Source: Mimachlamys varia
Lineage: Eukaryota; Mollusca; Bivalvia; Pectinida; Pectinidae
Direction: 5' to 3'
Assembly (NCBI GenBank): GCA_947623455.1
Contig: OX392543.1
Coordinates: 16,428,757-16,492,756 of the forward strand
Length of the DNA: 64,000 nucleotides
Each line of letters starts with the position of its first letter. The stretch's first letter is position 1. This document shows positions 1 to 11,579 of the stretch, in pieces. The notes under the pieces are model-generated. The model ran no database searches and was not told where the DNA came from. It saw only the letters and a program-made list of their open reading frames with translations. The translations under genes and the position numbers were made by a program.

Positions 1-1233
1 TTGTCATTTTTAGTAAAAGAAATACTAATAATCAAGATAAATATCCATTCAAGCTTATTTAATTGCATTGTATAAGGTTATCTGTAGTTCATAATTTTAT
101 ATCAGAGATTTTGTTTTCACTCAGTAACATTTATGAACCTTCGAAGTTGATCGGTAGCGCTAATTTGGAGCTATTCGGAGGTCCAAATTGAAGAACTTCT
201 CATTTTATGTAGCTTGTATTTAGATAACATCAAAAGACTATGCTTAAAATTCATCAAATTATTGTCTATGCATATTTTTCTTAACAGAAATGTCATTTTG
301 GTGAAGACTTCTAGAAATAGTGAACCAATTCAGGTTGATCAAATCCTCATTTCGTGCAATTTTGACTGTACTGCTGAAAATGGTTAAGTCCATGATTTTG
401 AACAACGAAAATTAGTGTATATTTTTTATGTTAGGTACCATTGCCAACCCTTTTGGTAGAAATTACTACCATAACATGCCCCTTTTGACTAAATGGAATT
501 AAGGTTGAAATAGTATTTTATATTCAAACAAATCATTTTTTTTTCTTTCCCTCCATAGCAACGCATTGGGGATACATACTATTTGATAAAGCTGTGAAGT
601 AGTATGAATGTTAAACTTCAAATACAGTTCAGTATTTACATACATATAAGGCGGCTTTACTGGCAAAATCATTTGTTAATTGAAAAACAAATGCGGGAAA
701 AATCCATTTTTGTTGTTCAGAATTGTGGACTTTGCCATTTTTCAAGGATTGAGCAAAATATGCATGGGGTGGACTTCTCACCATCAAAACTTGGCCACAT
801 TTGTAAACTCATCATACCAAAATTAGTTTTAGCAGTAAGTGGTGCTCATACATGAATAGATATAAGATGCTTTAATTCATTTGCTTGCCCTTATTCAAAT
901 TATGTGTTTAAGAAATAGGTAAATCGTTCGATTTGGACATAAAATATCATCCATTTAGCACAATTTGCAAGATTTGATGATTGATATTTTCTTTTCGTAT
1001 GCGAATGTACAATTGATCATTGAGTAAATTGAATTGAAAGTCATATTTTAAGAGATATATGAGAGTTTCAATTTACATAGGCAAAATTTTCCGTTGATTC
1101 ACCAAACCATATAATGAGTTCCGCTTGGTTTTCATTGACAGATTATGTACAGTCTGTAATTTGTAACTATAACTGGTTTTAACTCACTGTTTATAGACAG
1201 AATAATTTGTCGAGATGAAACACTAAAACTTAC
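1..1233. other. Left-edge stretch inside the metalloproteinase gene, no recognised feature
   Basis: AT-rich sequence downstream (on the minus strand) of the exon ending at 1234, so most likely intron. I searched the minus strand for the zinc-binding HExxH continuation of the catalytic domain and found no convincing exon. The 83-residue open frame at 604-855 (+) resembles nothing I know and looks like chance. Confidence 0.5.
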
Positions 1234-1441
1234 TATTTATAGATAGAGTAGTCTGTTACGACAAGCAGCTCCACCTGGTGGTTTACAATGCTCCGTTTGA
1301 CGATATGATGACTGGGTTCGATATTAGGGAGACCGCTGGTGACCTCATCCTCAGTGACGTCATCTAGTTTGACGGCATTTGTCGCGACGTCATCTAAAAT
1401 GACGTCCTCTGTGTTCCTTAGTGTGTTACCGTCTTCTTTTC
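1234..1441 (-). CDS. Metalloproteinase exon 5: end of propeptide, KR cleavage site, start of catalytic domain
   Basis: The acceptor is TTTAG before 1441 and the donor is GTAAGT after 1234. The exon encodes a D/E-rich stretch (DVILDDVATNAVKLDDVTED), then HHIVKR and SIVNHQVELLVVTDYSIYK. It ends in phase 2. Confidence 0.8.
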
Positions 1442-4400
1442 CTAAATTAATATAATGTACACAATTTGTTATGACGTTACAACATATGCACTGCTTTTGA
1501 TGACAAACACTGCATTATTTTTAGTTACGCTTCGTTTAGTTATTTCGTCTAGTTTTTTGAACAGCAAATTAAGTCTTTGGCAAACAAACAAACATTGATG
1601 ACGTTACAACAGAGATTGGATATGTTACAGCATATTTTGATGACTTTATAACATATATTGATGACTATACAATAGCAAAAGTTGTTATAGTTGAACAACT
1701 TCATTTGACTCGCCAATACAATACATTGCAATAGAAGGATGCAAAGCAAAATGTAAATATACTAGTATTCAAACTATGTTGTTTTTTAATTACTATGTTG
1801 GGTATTGATTTTATTGCGCACCTGCACAATCTATTTGATTTAGATCTAGTTAATGCTTTATTAGGAAGCAAGTTAGACTATAACATAGCTAAGGAAGACA
1901 ACGAATATCTTAGACAAGCAAATTCAATCTTTTGGAATGAAATGCTTAAAAATATAATCCACTTTGTTAACAATTGATATTTCAATACAGTTGCTTGTGT
2001 GTGAAATAACTTTGTATATGTATATTCAAACTATTCTTGCTTATATGTTGAATGTATTATATAATTTTTATGCTATTTGTGCTTATTCATTTGTGGAGGA
2101 AATAAAGAGAATAATAATTGCAGAATGTACAGAAACACTAATGAGTAATACGAAACATCAATTATGACGTAACCAGGAAATACATGTAACTTCGTGATTG
2201 CAAATCTGTAATAATCAGGGAATTTCAAGTTATCTGATGGTAAATTATGAGACTGCAAAAAACTGGCAATTACAAGATAGTTTGAAGTTAATTGCAAGAT
2301 TAAAAAACAAACAAACAAAAAACAAACAAACAAACAAAAAACCCAGTTATTACCATGATTCAGCTGGGGTTAATTACAAGATTAAAAAATGTAAATACCA
2401 AATGAGTTGTGGTTGATTCTGGGAACTATACGACCTATCTATGGGGTGTAATTTGTAATTACATGTACGAGATGACTTTATACTATGTACAAAACAGTCC
2501 CACGACAAATAAACACGAATTATGTTTACGATGTGAATAATTTGGTACATCTTGGTAAGCTGGTAACAATGGCTACCTATTGCGAGGCACGCTGACCCTT
2601 TGATAAATCCGCGGTCCGTGTCCAGTGTAAAACGACGTCCTGTGGGTCGGGACAGTGGAGACGTGATAATACACGTGGATTTGTGTATATTTATGATAAT
2701 ATGCATAAATGTATTTTATTTTTTGGTCATGATATTTTTCATAAACATTTCGACAGACCTCCCACTAATAATAAAAATAAAAACATGAAAAATATATAAA
2801 TGTATTTGGCAGATTATATATGAACATAATAAGTAGCCTTGACCGCCATTCGAAGAATCAACGCTTGTTTATAACCACAGGGAGCCCATTAAAGCTATAC
2901 AAATAGAATTGTAATGGACTCATGTTAGTTATATTTTTAACAGACTGCATGTACTATAATTACAACTTTTACAATTGAGCTCACAGTAGTGGATTTTTTG
3001 GCAATTTCCTACAGTCAGAATAAAATCTGTGTCTCTGTGTATATGACCCATCGGGCCTTAGATTCATTAACATTCCTCAAGATTGAAAAGCATTACAGAA
3101 CAGGCGCGGGTGCAGGGTTTTCGAAAGGAGGGGTCAAGCTGACGCTTTTTCAATAATACAACGGTAAAAACTTCCATTTTTAAGGCTATAAAAATGTTCC
3201 ACTGCCGAATAGGGGCTGACCCCCAGGAACCCCCCCCCCCCTCTTTGGATCCACTAGTACAGAACCTTGGGGGAAACACTTTAAGGTAAGGCACTTTCCT
3301 TACTTTTCGTAATGCTTTTCTAAGGAGATTTTAAGCTATGGAATTTTCTTAAGAATATTCATGAATCTAGGACCAGGAAATTTAGATTCGTTTACGGAAA
3401 GTGTCTATAATTCCAGAATGAATTGTGCCATGATCTAAAATAGACAAAGAATGTAGATTGGATTTTACTATACGTGATTATTATACTATAATTATAATAT
3501 ATTCATTGCATATTATTAAGTCTAGTTTTTGCTGAGCTAGAGTAAAAAAACACTACATTTTCTCAAATCAATACATAAATAGGAATAATTAGAATTATAT
3601 TCCTGTTTATCAAAATCATGATTCATTTTGCAGTATATGCATAAGGCATTTTTATCGAAAATTGATCTAAACTCCCCAAAAGTGTATAATTACTCTTAAC
3701 ACCCTAGTTTAAGTCCAAAACTAGCTGTAACAAATGATCAGGTCCCTGTGCATCAGTGTACTCCCGGTTACAGAAAAAACAACATTTGTCAGAGTGATAG
3801 TTCGGGTAAATTGTCGGCATTTTTTTGTTTTACCTTCTGGAATAGGATCAGTGAATTCAACCGCCTTAGTTTTGGACTTGCGTAGGCGGAAGTCGGCCAC
3901 GTGTGAACCTGAATTGGTTCCGGATGATCTTTCTACGAAGTACTGTACACCTTTCACCACAACTGTGCCATGCTGAAAAAAATAACGCCGATGAAAATAA
4001 TAATTTTGATATTTTATACAATGTTTAATACGGTAAGAGCCAGGATAGAGATATTAGTCAACTATTATAATCATACAGTGGAATGAAGAAGGTCATTTCT
4101 TTCTGTGTAGTTACATGTATGTTTGGTCTTTTATTACATTAATATTTTTAAAGACTTAATGTTTTGAAGTTTTGATAAGACTTCAAAATACGACTTTAAT
4201 TTACATGGTTTTTTTTGTTTTTTTTGTTTTTTTGTTTTTTTGCTTCATGTTTTTGTTTAAAACGTATTCTGACTGTTTTTTATGCCAATATTGCAAACAT
4301 AATGATATAGGAACAAGTCAACATTACCGACGTTAGAACGCTGCATCAACAACAGAAACTCACCATATTTGACAGTCCCTTGTCGGTATACTGGACGATG

Positions 4401-7400
4401 AACGCAGCACCGTTATCTGAATCTTGGTAAAATGCAGCCTGATTAAAGAAAACAAAACTGACATTTAAAACGGGAAAATTCGACATGAGTTACTCTTTGT
4501 AAGTCAATATTTATGCAGTTTTATTATACCTCATCTTGATTCCGCTAAAGCTGATTGGTTAAAACACGTCACATGACGGTGTTACAGAGCATATCGTGTC
4601 TTCCCTAGGGATGACAAAACTTGGTATCACCCTGGAGCACGTGCCCAAATGACAACCCTCTTTCTGATTCTCGCAAGAGTTGTCCTTCTTTTTGGTTTAA
4701 TGGTGTAAACAAACATTGATAAACTTGTGAAAATGTAATCAAAAAACATTTTTTGTTGATTCAATTTGACTTTTACATTGTTTTTTTTCGGTATTATAAA
4801 CAATGTATGGCCCTATTGATAGGATGATATAAAGGGTTGTCTACCCTCAGTTGTCATATTCCTGCTCCACCCTACCAAGAGTGCCATTAATGTAGTTTGA
4901 TATTGCATTTAGTATTGCATCAAGTCCCTACCTGTACGTTCCCTCCTCGATATACAGGGGTTCCGCTCACCTACGCTCTCTATACCCCTGGAATATGTTT
5001 TTTGGCAAAAAAGAAGGTACAAAGATACCAATTTGATTTTTAAAAAAATCCTCACCAATCGCAAGGCTGATGTTTTTTTCTTTTGAAGATAACAAAGGAG
5101 CTTCAACTGACTACAAAAGCTGTCAATTTCTACTGTTACTTGACCGCGAGATTCTTTTGATACGCATCAAATGGTCGAACTAGCCTTCTTGCCTGATCAA
5201 CAAGATTGTGTACATAGAACATTCTGTTTTGATATGACATACTTATACCAGGGGTGCAGAGCATAGAAGAACATAACCCCTAGATATCGAGAATATATAC
5301 GTACATACAAATGTAGATATTGAGATGTACTACGCATGAAAACTGTTAGAAATAAAAGGGCAACTGTTAAGTGACCATGACTAGATGGTAAGAGTTTTCT
5401 TTTAACTACGAACGACGCCAGCGATGAGGAAAACGCCATGATGGGGACACACTGTCCATGTCAATCTGATTAAAATCACATCTTGATCTCCGCGCTGGTT
5501 CATAAACTTCTCTCTGCTTCGTCAACATCTGAGGACTTCCAATGGGGGTCATGTCCAGATGACCTTTTGCATTAGCCGATCAAATTACTACTTTTAGAAT
5601 CTGAAATGTGGAATTTTGAGGCGACAAAGCTTGCATAATTGTATCGTTGAACGTTTAGTCATTTCGTCACAACAAGCTAATGTACTTAATGTGACGAGCT
5701 GCAGATGACAGCATCATTAGAAAATTCTACTAGAGTGGAGGCGACAAAGGTCATCTGAACATGACCCCCTATAGGATGTCCTCAGATCTTGATGTAGTAG
5801 AGAGAAGTTTACGGAACGACGCGGAGATCAACATTTTATTTTAATCAAATTGGTTCCATGTGTACGTGTATTTTTAGGAGGTGTTACATGCTCGTGTAAG
5901 CCTTCTTGCGGTGCCGACTTAAGAGTGCTACCATACCGATACATTATAAATGGAAGATAGCAGGGGTCACAATATTAAGACCTGACAATCAACAAACCTT
6001 TCTCTGTGGATTGGCAATTATGTATACTTATATTTATATTTACGCTGCAACCCTCTCTGTGAACATTGCAGGCAGAAATGTTTTCTTGTGTGTGAAACCA
6101 CAAACTCTCCTGACATTACACGTTGTTTACTTATAACGACATATATACTAATCCCTACGTCAAACGTTCAAATGATTATTTAATTATCAGGGAAAAATTA
6201 AACAATTGCTCTATAGAAAAAAAGTAAATAAAAAATAAACGTCACCTCTTAAAACTTTCATAGTGCTATGAATGTTCAACGATTAATTTTACTTAAATTT
6301 AGTATGAAGCAATAGTGGTTGTCATGCAATATGGATGTAACCGAAGAACATTTATTATACCATGAAAGTTAAAAAGATGTCTTTTAAGTCATATATCGAT
6401 GATACGCATACATAATGGCTTCGTTCAATGTGAAATCATCTCTATTTCTTTAAACTAACTTACGTTCGTAGAGGTAAGCGTTTCCATGACAACTCTGCTT
6501 CCACGAATGACGTGCACAGGTATGTTCGCGTCAACTCCATAGTTACGTCTTAAAGAAAGCCTGATCGACGTGTTCGCCCCGTCAAAAGACACGTCAAGGA
6601 CATCCGGATATGACGTAGAACTATCGGGTGATCTTTTAAAGCGTCCTACGTCATTGAATTGTAACGTCACCGGTTCTGAAAAGAGAGATATGCGTAATAA
6701 GTTTCATTATAAAGATAAACTGCACATGCTATTTTCTGTTCTCTTCCAGGCCTTATCTCAACTAATTCAGTCATTTCTGATTGGTTAACTTTTGAAAAAT
6801 TGAGTCCGGCTATTTTCCAGCAAAAAATACTTACAATCGTTCTTGTATATATACTTCACTTTGGATTAGTTACTTTTGCACAAACTTGCTTTTGTGATCA
6901 CGGAGAAGAATGATACAAAACTGTTGTTTATTTACTGACGAAGTTTCGTTGATAAAGTAGAGACATTTACCTTTTAGGAACACCTGGTCTTATTTTCAGC
7001 CTTTATTTTTTCAGTTGTCATTAAATTGGTATTTTCTTTATACATATTTTGCCATAACTTTATCAATATCTATTTTGAATCACAGTTTTATCAACGTTTT
7101 GGTATTGTCGTATTTTTGTTTTTAAACCACTTATATAAGGATTGAAAGTATTTTTTTTAACTTTCATAGTGCTATGAAAGGTCAGCCGTTACATCCATAT
7201 TGAATGAAGCCCGCTAGGGCTTCATGCTAAATATGGATGTAACGGCTGACCTTTCATAGCACTATGAAAGTTAAAAAAAATTACTTTCAATCCATATATT
7301 TACATTTTTACTCTAACACATATAATGAATTCCATTTATATTTTTTTCCAAATAATTGGTTTATTAGCTGCGCTTCTATAGGCATCGTTATTTAAACGAC

Positions 7401-10162
7401 ACTGGCGGAACAGCCCAGCTTGAATAAATTTGGCGCCAATGATAATGACGAGTCATTTGAGCGTTTGACGCAAGGGCAATCTCCATGTTATTCGAAGCGG
7501 CGCGAAAAGACTCTCATTGAACAAGCTTGATCTATGACGTCATAATTAAACCACGTGTTACGTCTCGAGAACCATTGCTTTCATTTAAGCAATGAATGTT
7601 TTAGCAAATGTTGTTACAGTCCTATAACACACATTGCTATTGATGACAAACTAAATAAAGCCCGGTAGGGCTTTATGTAAGTTTGTCAGCAATAGCAATG
7701 TGTGTTATAGGACTGTAACAATATTTGCTAAAATGTTCATTACTTATATTTACATTTTGATAGAATTATTATGCTTTATTTAGTTTCTTCGGACCGATTT
7801 TGATCAGCAAATCAAGTGAAGACAACAATGAAATTCATGACGTCACAATAGAGATTGATGACGTCACAATACCAACTGCTGTTATAGTCTGAGGCACTGG
7901 GTGTTATAGGCGTATGACAGCAACTGCCTCTTAGCATTGTGTCAATGGAAAATTGCAGAGCAAATGTAAATTTACTTTTATGAAAGGCAGTTTTACTGGT
8001 AATGTTCATATAGTGGGTTGCAGCTCAAATGTAAATATAATTGGGTTACGTTGGTTCCAGTAACTTACAGTGCATGTATTTCCAAATTTGTCAGATTTAT
8101 AAAATGCCTATTTTTTATATATCATTAACGATATTAGTATATACGTGTATGCTTTCGAAGGTTAAGGATTTTTGTACGTATTTTATATGGGATATCGTGT
8201 TATACAGATTTCAACAATATTCCTTTATCCGAACAGTGCATTTGCAAGAACACATCTAAAATATCAACGCCAACATTTCAATTAGACTATTTTAAAGATC
8301 TGATACTCTTGACGACTTTACTGATGGTCAGATTATAGAAGCTGCAAGTACAGTAAAACAAATGTAAAAGTATTGTATACAGATCTAGAGATGTGTTTCT
8401 GTTAAACAATGTTTTGACAATATCAAAGACGGCTTAATCAAGCTAACAACACTTTGTCATGGCAGATATTCTGAAATCGATCATCACCGGCAATGATTGA
8501 CTGCAATAAATGTGTATTTCGGGGACATGTGCTCTGTACGCATATATAAACCATGTTAAACAGACCAAGTGGGATTTAAATAGACTACCGGTAACACCAA
8601 TATCAATAAATTCTATACTTACATAATAAAACTCATTATTTTCTCTTAACTTCTTATCGTTCGATCGTCAACTTTTGATCAATCAGCTCATTTAAATATG
8701 TAAACAAATCGTTACAACTTGGTTTCGATTTAACAATTTTATAGAATTCTATAGAAATATGAATAAGAATACACCTGTTTTTAAAGTGACAGAATATCAA
8801 TCCTGGTCCACTCCACGCCTGACAGGAGAGTTTGAAAAGTCAGCGTAAATGCTTCTAGTAGAAGAATACGGACAATATTCTCACCGCTGTGTATACTATC
8901 GCGGTGTGTGTGTATCGGGTCCACATATATAAAATAGAGGCACGTGTTTAAATTTATATACTTATACATCGAAAACAAGATATTGAATTTGTTTGTAAAT
9001 ATACATGTACATTTGAACCTCGATACACTGCCCACTGGTAATTGCGTTTAGTAGCCAGTAATTACAATCAAACCGTTAAGTTTATCGTTAGGCATTAATT
9101 TCCTTAATTCTAATTGGATAATCCCTGGTCTCAGTTTCGCTGATATATACCATATCGACCCTATATTTTAGTTTTGTCTTTGCAGGTAAAAAAGATAATT
9201 CGGGTATTTCGTTCCAGAGTTAAGATATTAATTATTAATGATGATGTTTTAGTAATATTTACGATTACGTCTTATCGATAAGTGATATTAAAACAAAGGG
9301 CTTTTGTCTCGGTTAATACACTGTTATATGAACCTGGTATAGAGTAACATCGACGTTGGATTGCGGTTTATATCTTTCTACGGGTCTATATAACAACGTA
9401 TCGACCTCGACAAAGGTCCTAACTTAATATATATATAGCGACGTCGCATATATTTTGGAAGTTCGATGATACCCCCAAGTATTCAAGTTATTGAACGTTT
9501 CATCTCCAAATATCCCAAATTCATTAGATTGAACACCGTCTTGTATAAAAAACACACACACACACAACGATACAGCTTTAAATGTACTGTTAATTAAATT
9601 TCAAACATATTTGAATCTGCAATATCGGCTACATTGGAACACTGTAAATTACAAGCTAACCATACATTCCAAACGTGATAGATAAACTGATTCACCCCTG
9701 AAATTTCCTAATGAAATATTCCAATATTTGATATGGCAGAGTTCAAATGATTTTTCAGGGGTGAAAGTGTTAATATATTCTTAAATTGACACTTTCCAAA
9801 ATAGCTTGAAAGTTATAAAGGGCTTATTTCCTTGTTATTAGCAATAATGTCGCATGTTATTTTTGGTTAATATAGTCAAGAAAGAAATACAGTATATTTG
9901 AAGTTTTTTTTCTTTAATGAATTTAAAGAGTACAATGTATTAACGAATCGAAAGTTATAAATAAAGTTGGTTAGATTATGAAAACTTAATCTCTTTTTCG
10001 GTTTGACTTACCAAGTAAAGCATTCAAATCAGTTGTAATCGCAGATTAAGTAGACTTACCTTCATTTTCATATTCAAACTTTCCTTCAAATAGGATTGCA
10101 TTCGTTTGTAAAATCCCAACATATAATAAGGCCGCGATCCAGGTGAGAAAGGAGCCACACAT
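1234..10162 (-). CDS. Secreted M12B (ADAM/ADAMTS-like) metalloproteinase, 5' part (5 exons, incomplete)
   Basis: The minus strand carries five exons: 10162-10060, 6675-6464, 4438-4364, 3972-3834 and 1441-1234. All have GT-AG junctions and compatible phases (1, 0, 0, 1, then 2 leaving the window), giving 245 codons. Residues 1-22 form a signal peptide (MCGSFLTWIAALLYVGILQT). The propeptide includes AAFYQDSDNGAAF and HGTVVVKGVQYFVE, which follow the pattern of reprolysin propeptides. An acidic linker then leads to HHIVKR, a furin-type site near residue 226, followed by SIVNHQVELLVVTDYSIY, the typical first strand of an M12B catalytic domain. The zinc site and any disintegrin or thrombospondin modules lie beyond the left edge, so ADAM and ADAMTS cannot be told apart. 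The enzyme would be secreted or ectodomain-anchored and activated by prodomain cleavage. Start chosen: first ATG opening the signal peptide, about 50 bp downstream of a TATA-like box. Confidence 0.8.
1500..1760. repeat. Diverged copy of the 7.6-kb palindromic repeat family (flank part)
   Basis: The region has repeated 'ttgatgac' and 'gacgtta' motifs and a block starting 'gaacagcaaattaag'. These parallel the 'gatcagcaaatcaag' plus double 'tgacgtcacaat' block at 7800-7870. Similarity was judged by eye and is strongly decayed. Confidence 0.4.
3280..3378. repeat. Diverged half copy of the foldback element seen at 41,963
   Basis: It shares the blocks 'ctaaggagattttaag' and 'aattttcttaag' and the end 'ggaccagg' with the foldback at 41963-42160. 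It sits in intron 4 of the metalloproteinase. A C run of about ten bases lies just upstream, near 3230-3242. Confidence 0.45.
3645..3742. repeat. Dispersed repeat, inverted partner of 10,719-10,802
   Basis: The reverse complement begins 'tttgttacagctagttttgg' and continues with 'aagagtaatt' and 'agatcaattttc'. The 10.72-kb copy reads 'tttgttacagctagttttgg', 'aagagtaatt' and 'agatcgattttc'. The two copies are in opposite orientation. Confidence 0.65.
3834..3972 (-). CDS. Metalloproteinase exon 4 (propeptide)
   Basis: Encodes HGTVVVKGVQYFVERSSG followed by SHVADFRLRKSK and ends PIPE plus one nucleotide. The acceptor is TTTTTTCAG and the donor GTAAAA. The coding phase joins exactly to the exons on both sides. 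Confidence 0.78.
4200..4245. repeat. T-rich low-complexity tract
   Basis: Runs of seven to eight T separated by single G residues, in intron 3 of the metalloproteinase. Confidence 0.8.
4364..4438 (-). CDS. Metalloproteinase exon 3 (propeptide, 25 codons)
   Basis: Encodes AAFYQDSDNGAAFIVQYTDK then GLSNM. Phase 0 at both ends, acceptor ATCAG, donor GTGAGT. It is too short to stand out as an open reading frame and was found by splice-site and phase matching. Confidence 0.75.
4920..5290. repeat. Dispersed repeat related to the 11.58-12.16 kb and 51.5 kb sequences
   Basis: Contains 'cctcgatatacagggg', 'cgctcacctacgctctctat' and 'acccctggaatatg', the same module repeated at 11.6-12.15 kb. It is followed by 'cttttgaagataacaaagga' and 'aaagctgtcaatttctac', which recur in diverged form at 51570-51620. 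Confidence 0.55.
5448..5870. mobile_element. MITE with terminal inverted repeats of about 120 bp
   Basis: The left arm contains 'cttgatctccgcgc', 'aaacttctctct', 'atctgaggac' and 'gggggtcatgtccagatgac'. The right arm holds their reverse complements in reverse order: 'gtcatctgaacatgaccccc', 'gtcctcagat', 'agagagaagttt' and 'gcggagatcaac'. There is no coding potential in the ~150-bp centre. It lies in intron 2 of the metalloproteinase. Confidence 0.75.
6250..6388. repeat. Decayed copy of the 7.14-7.29 kb palindrome
   Basis: Has 'aactttcatagtgctatga' on the left, 'atatggatgtaac' in the middle and 'ccatgaaagttaaaaa' on the right. The order matches the near-perfect palindrome downstream, but pairing has been lost. 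Confidence 0.6.
6464..6675 (-). CDS. Metalloproteinase exon 2 (propeptide)
   Basis: Encodes E-PVTLQFNDVGRFKRSPD, then PDVLDVSFDGANTSIRLSL and IPVHVIRGSRVVMETLTSTN. The acceptor is TTTTCAG and the donor GTAAGT. The pattern of alternating strands and an early basic patch suits an M12B propeptide. Confidence 0.8.
6960..7125 (+). repeat. Tail fragment of the RT element family
   Basis: 'ggaacacctggtcttatt' is shared with 61876 and, in part, 62468. A further 'agttttatcaacgttttggtatt' resembles 'ggttttattgacgctttggt' at 62570. It is a 3'-tail relic without coding sequence, in intron 1 of the metalloproteinase. Confidence 0.5.
7131..7300. repeat. Near-perfect palindrome, arms of about 72 bp
   Basis: The left arm 'ggattgaaagta...' through 'actttcatagtgctatgaaa', 'ggtcagccgttacatccata' is mirrored by 'tatggatgtaacggctgacc', 'tttcatagcactatgaaagt' and 'tactttcaatcc'. 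The centre is 'gaagcccgctagggcttc'. Near-perfect arms suggest recent amplification. Confidence 0.9.
7586..7972 (-). mobile_element. Palindrome-headed MITE-like element, copy 1
   Basis: Positions 7586-7746 form a long hairpin: 'tgttacagtcctataacaca' and 'cattgctatt' pair with 'tgtgttataggactgtaaca' across 'aaagcccggtagggcttt'. Next come 'gatcagcaaatcaagtgaag', two 'gatgacgtcacaat'-type motifs, 'ggcactgggtgttataggcg' and 'attgcagagcaaatgtaaat'. The whole unit recurs as reverse complement at 62716-63097 and partly at 38340-38512. Confidence 0.85.
8040..9680. other. Intron 1 of the metalloproteinase, no recognised feature
   Basis: AT-rich sequence with scattered short open frames that show no family resemblance and no bias toward coding composition. 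A short (CA)n run sits near 9551-9564. Confidence 0.5.
9683..9773. mobile_element. 90-bp MITE, copy 1 of 6
   Basis: Ends are 'aactgattcacccctgaa' and 'ttcaggggtgaaagtgtta', imperfect inverted repeats, with an inner 'gagttcaaatga'. The same family occurs at 34471, 54438, 54954, 55866 and 56379. Confidence 0.7.
10060..10162 (-). CDS. Metalloproteinase exon 1 (start codon and signal peptide)
   Basis: The ATG is at 10162-10160. The exon encodes a hydrophobic leader, MCGSFLTWIAALLYVGILQT, then NAILFEGKFEYENE, and ends in phase 1 before GTAAGT. Signal cleavage is likely near residues 21-23. Confidence 0.8.
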
Positions 10163-10210
10163 GGCTAATACTGGCTAGCTATAGAGTGTCCATCAAATCG
10201 TGCCTCCCTC

Positions 10211-10219
10211 ATTTTTATA
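10211..10219 (-). promoter_or_regulatory. TATA-like box upstream of the metalloproteinase start
   Basis: TATAAAAAT on the minus strand lies about 50 bp upstream of the start codon at 10162, a spacing that allows a short 5' UTR. The call rests on motif and position only. Confidence 0.4.
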
Positions 10220-10718
10220 CTATTCTAAAAAATTTCCGGTTGGCAGGTTACGTGAATAAGTTACCGGATGTAGATGGGTCAGCGTCGACCTAGGGGAGAA
10301 GATACTGTACCCAGAGTGTACACGGGACACAGGCGTGTTACGAAGGTAGCATTTAAAGTATTGTGTACTCACTGTACCCGAGACCTGAATGTTCTGACAG
10401 GGGTACAAGGCTGAACACAGGCGTTCTACAAGGGCATGATTTACAGAAATACCTGCATCGCGGTCTTTCCTTTTAATTAGACGAGATCAACTTTATTTGC
10501 AATAATTACTTATATAATTGATGACCTAATCCCCACCCATTCAGCCTAAATTACTTACTGTATCAGATTTTCAGATGTTATTTTCCATCACTCAGACACA
10601 TATAAATGTGTAACATGAGGTACATGTTGTACATATAACAAAATACGTCAATAAATTGACAGGATGGACAGGTTCATGTCAAGAAATTGAAATTGATATT
10701 GTAACCACAAGTGCATGA

Positions 10719-10802
10719 GGATTTGTTACAGCTAGTTTTGGACCAAAACCACGACCGTAAGAGTAATTTAACAGTTTTGATGGGTTAAGATCGATTTTCA
10801 AG
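10719..10802. repeat. Dispersed repeat, inverted partner of 3,645-3,742
   Basis: See the copy at 3645. This copy lies outside the metalloproteinase coding span, upstream of its promoter. A run of about 14 C follows at 10971-10984 and a second C run sits near 11161-11171. Confidence 0.65.
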
Positions 10803-11579
10803 CACCTGTGCCCAATATCTGCAAACAGGGGTGCCAAGTGGGACAAGGGCGTTCAAAAAGGTGACATTCATTGATTATATGAACTTTTTAGGCGATGTCA
10901 GAGAGAATGCAATAAGCATTCGGATTTATAAACATTAGAAAGTTTGTTCTTTCTTCTTTCGAAAAAATTGCCCCCCCCCCCCCGGCCCTTACTTTCGGTG
11001 TTCGCTGTTCAGCACATAAATAGAGACGTTCTACTTTTGTGATATTTTTTTTACTTTAACAAAACTTCATAATAATCAACTAAAGAGTTTTCCAGGGAAT
11101 GTAAAAACATTCGATTCAACATATGAGTTAACTCGGTCTTTTACTAGTACATTTTATCAGCCCCCCCCCCCTTCCCATTTTTATCCTCTCTAATTTTTAT
11201 TCAAGGGAATGCAAAGGAAAGCAAAATTTAACAACATCGTTGTTTTCATCATGAGACACATCATGTACTTTTTGAAGAAATAATAACAACGTATACTATA
11301 AGGAAGATTGGCAATGGTCCCCGTCGATAGTTCGGCTCGTATTGATAAAACTGTTGTAATGTCGCTTCATACTAAGATTTGTCTTTAAACCAAAGCCTAA
11401 TTTCTTGATATGTGACAAATCATACACTGACTATATCAGTTAAAGTAATTCGGGATTTAGGGGATACGTACAGCAAAATTTCTTTTTTATAGTTTACACC
11501 TGATTTTTCTATCTTTGCTTTGGTGACCCACATGTATTCCAGGTCTCTTTCCGTCTGTTGTCACCCGTCGTACTTTGTC

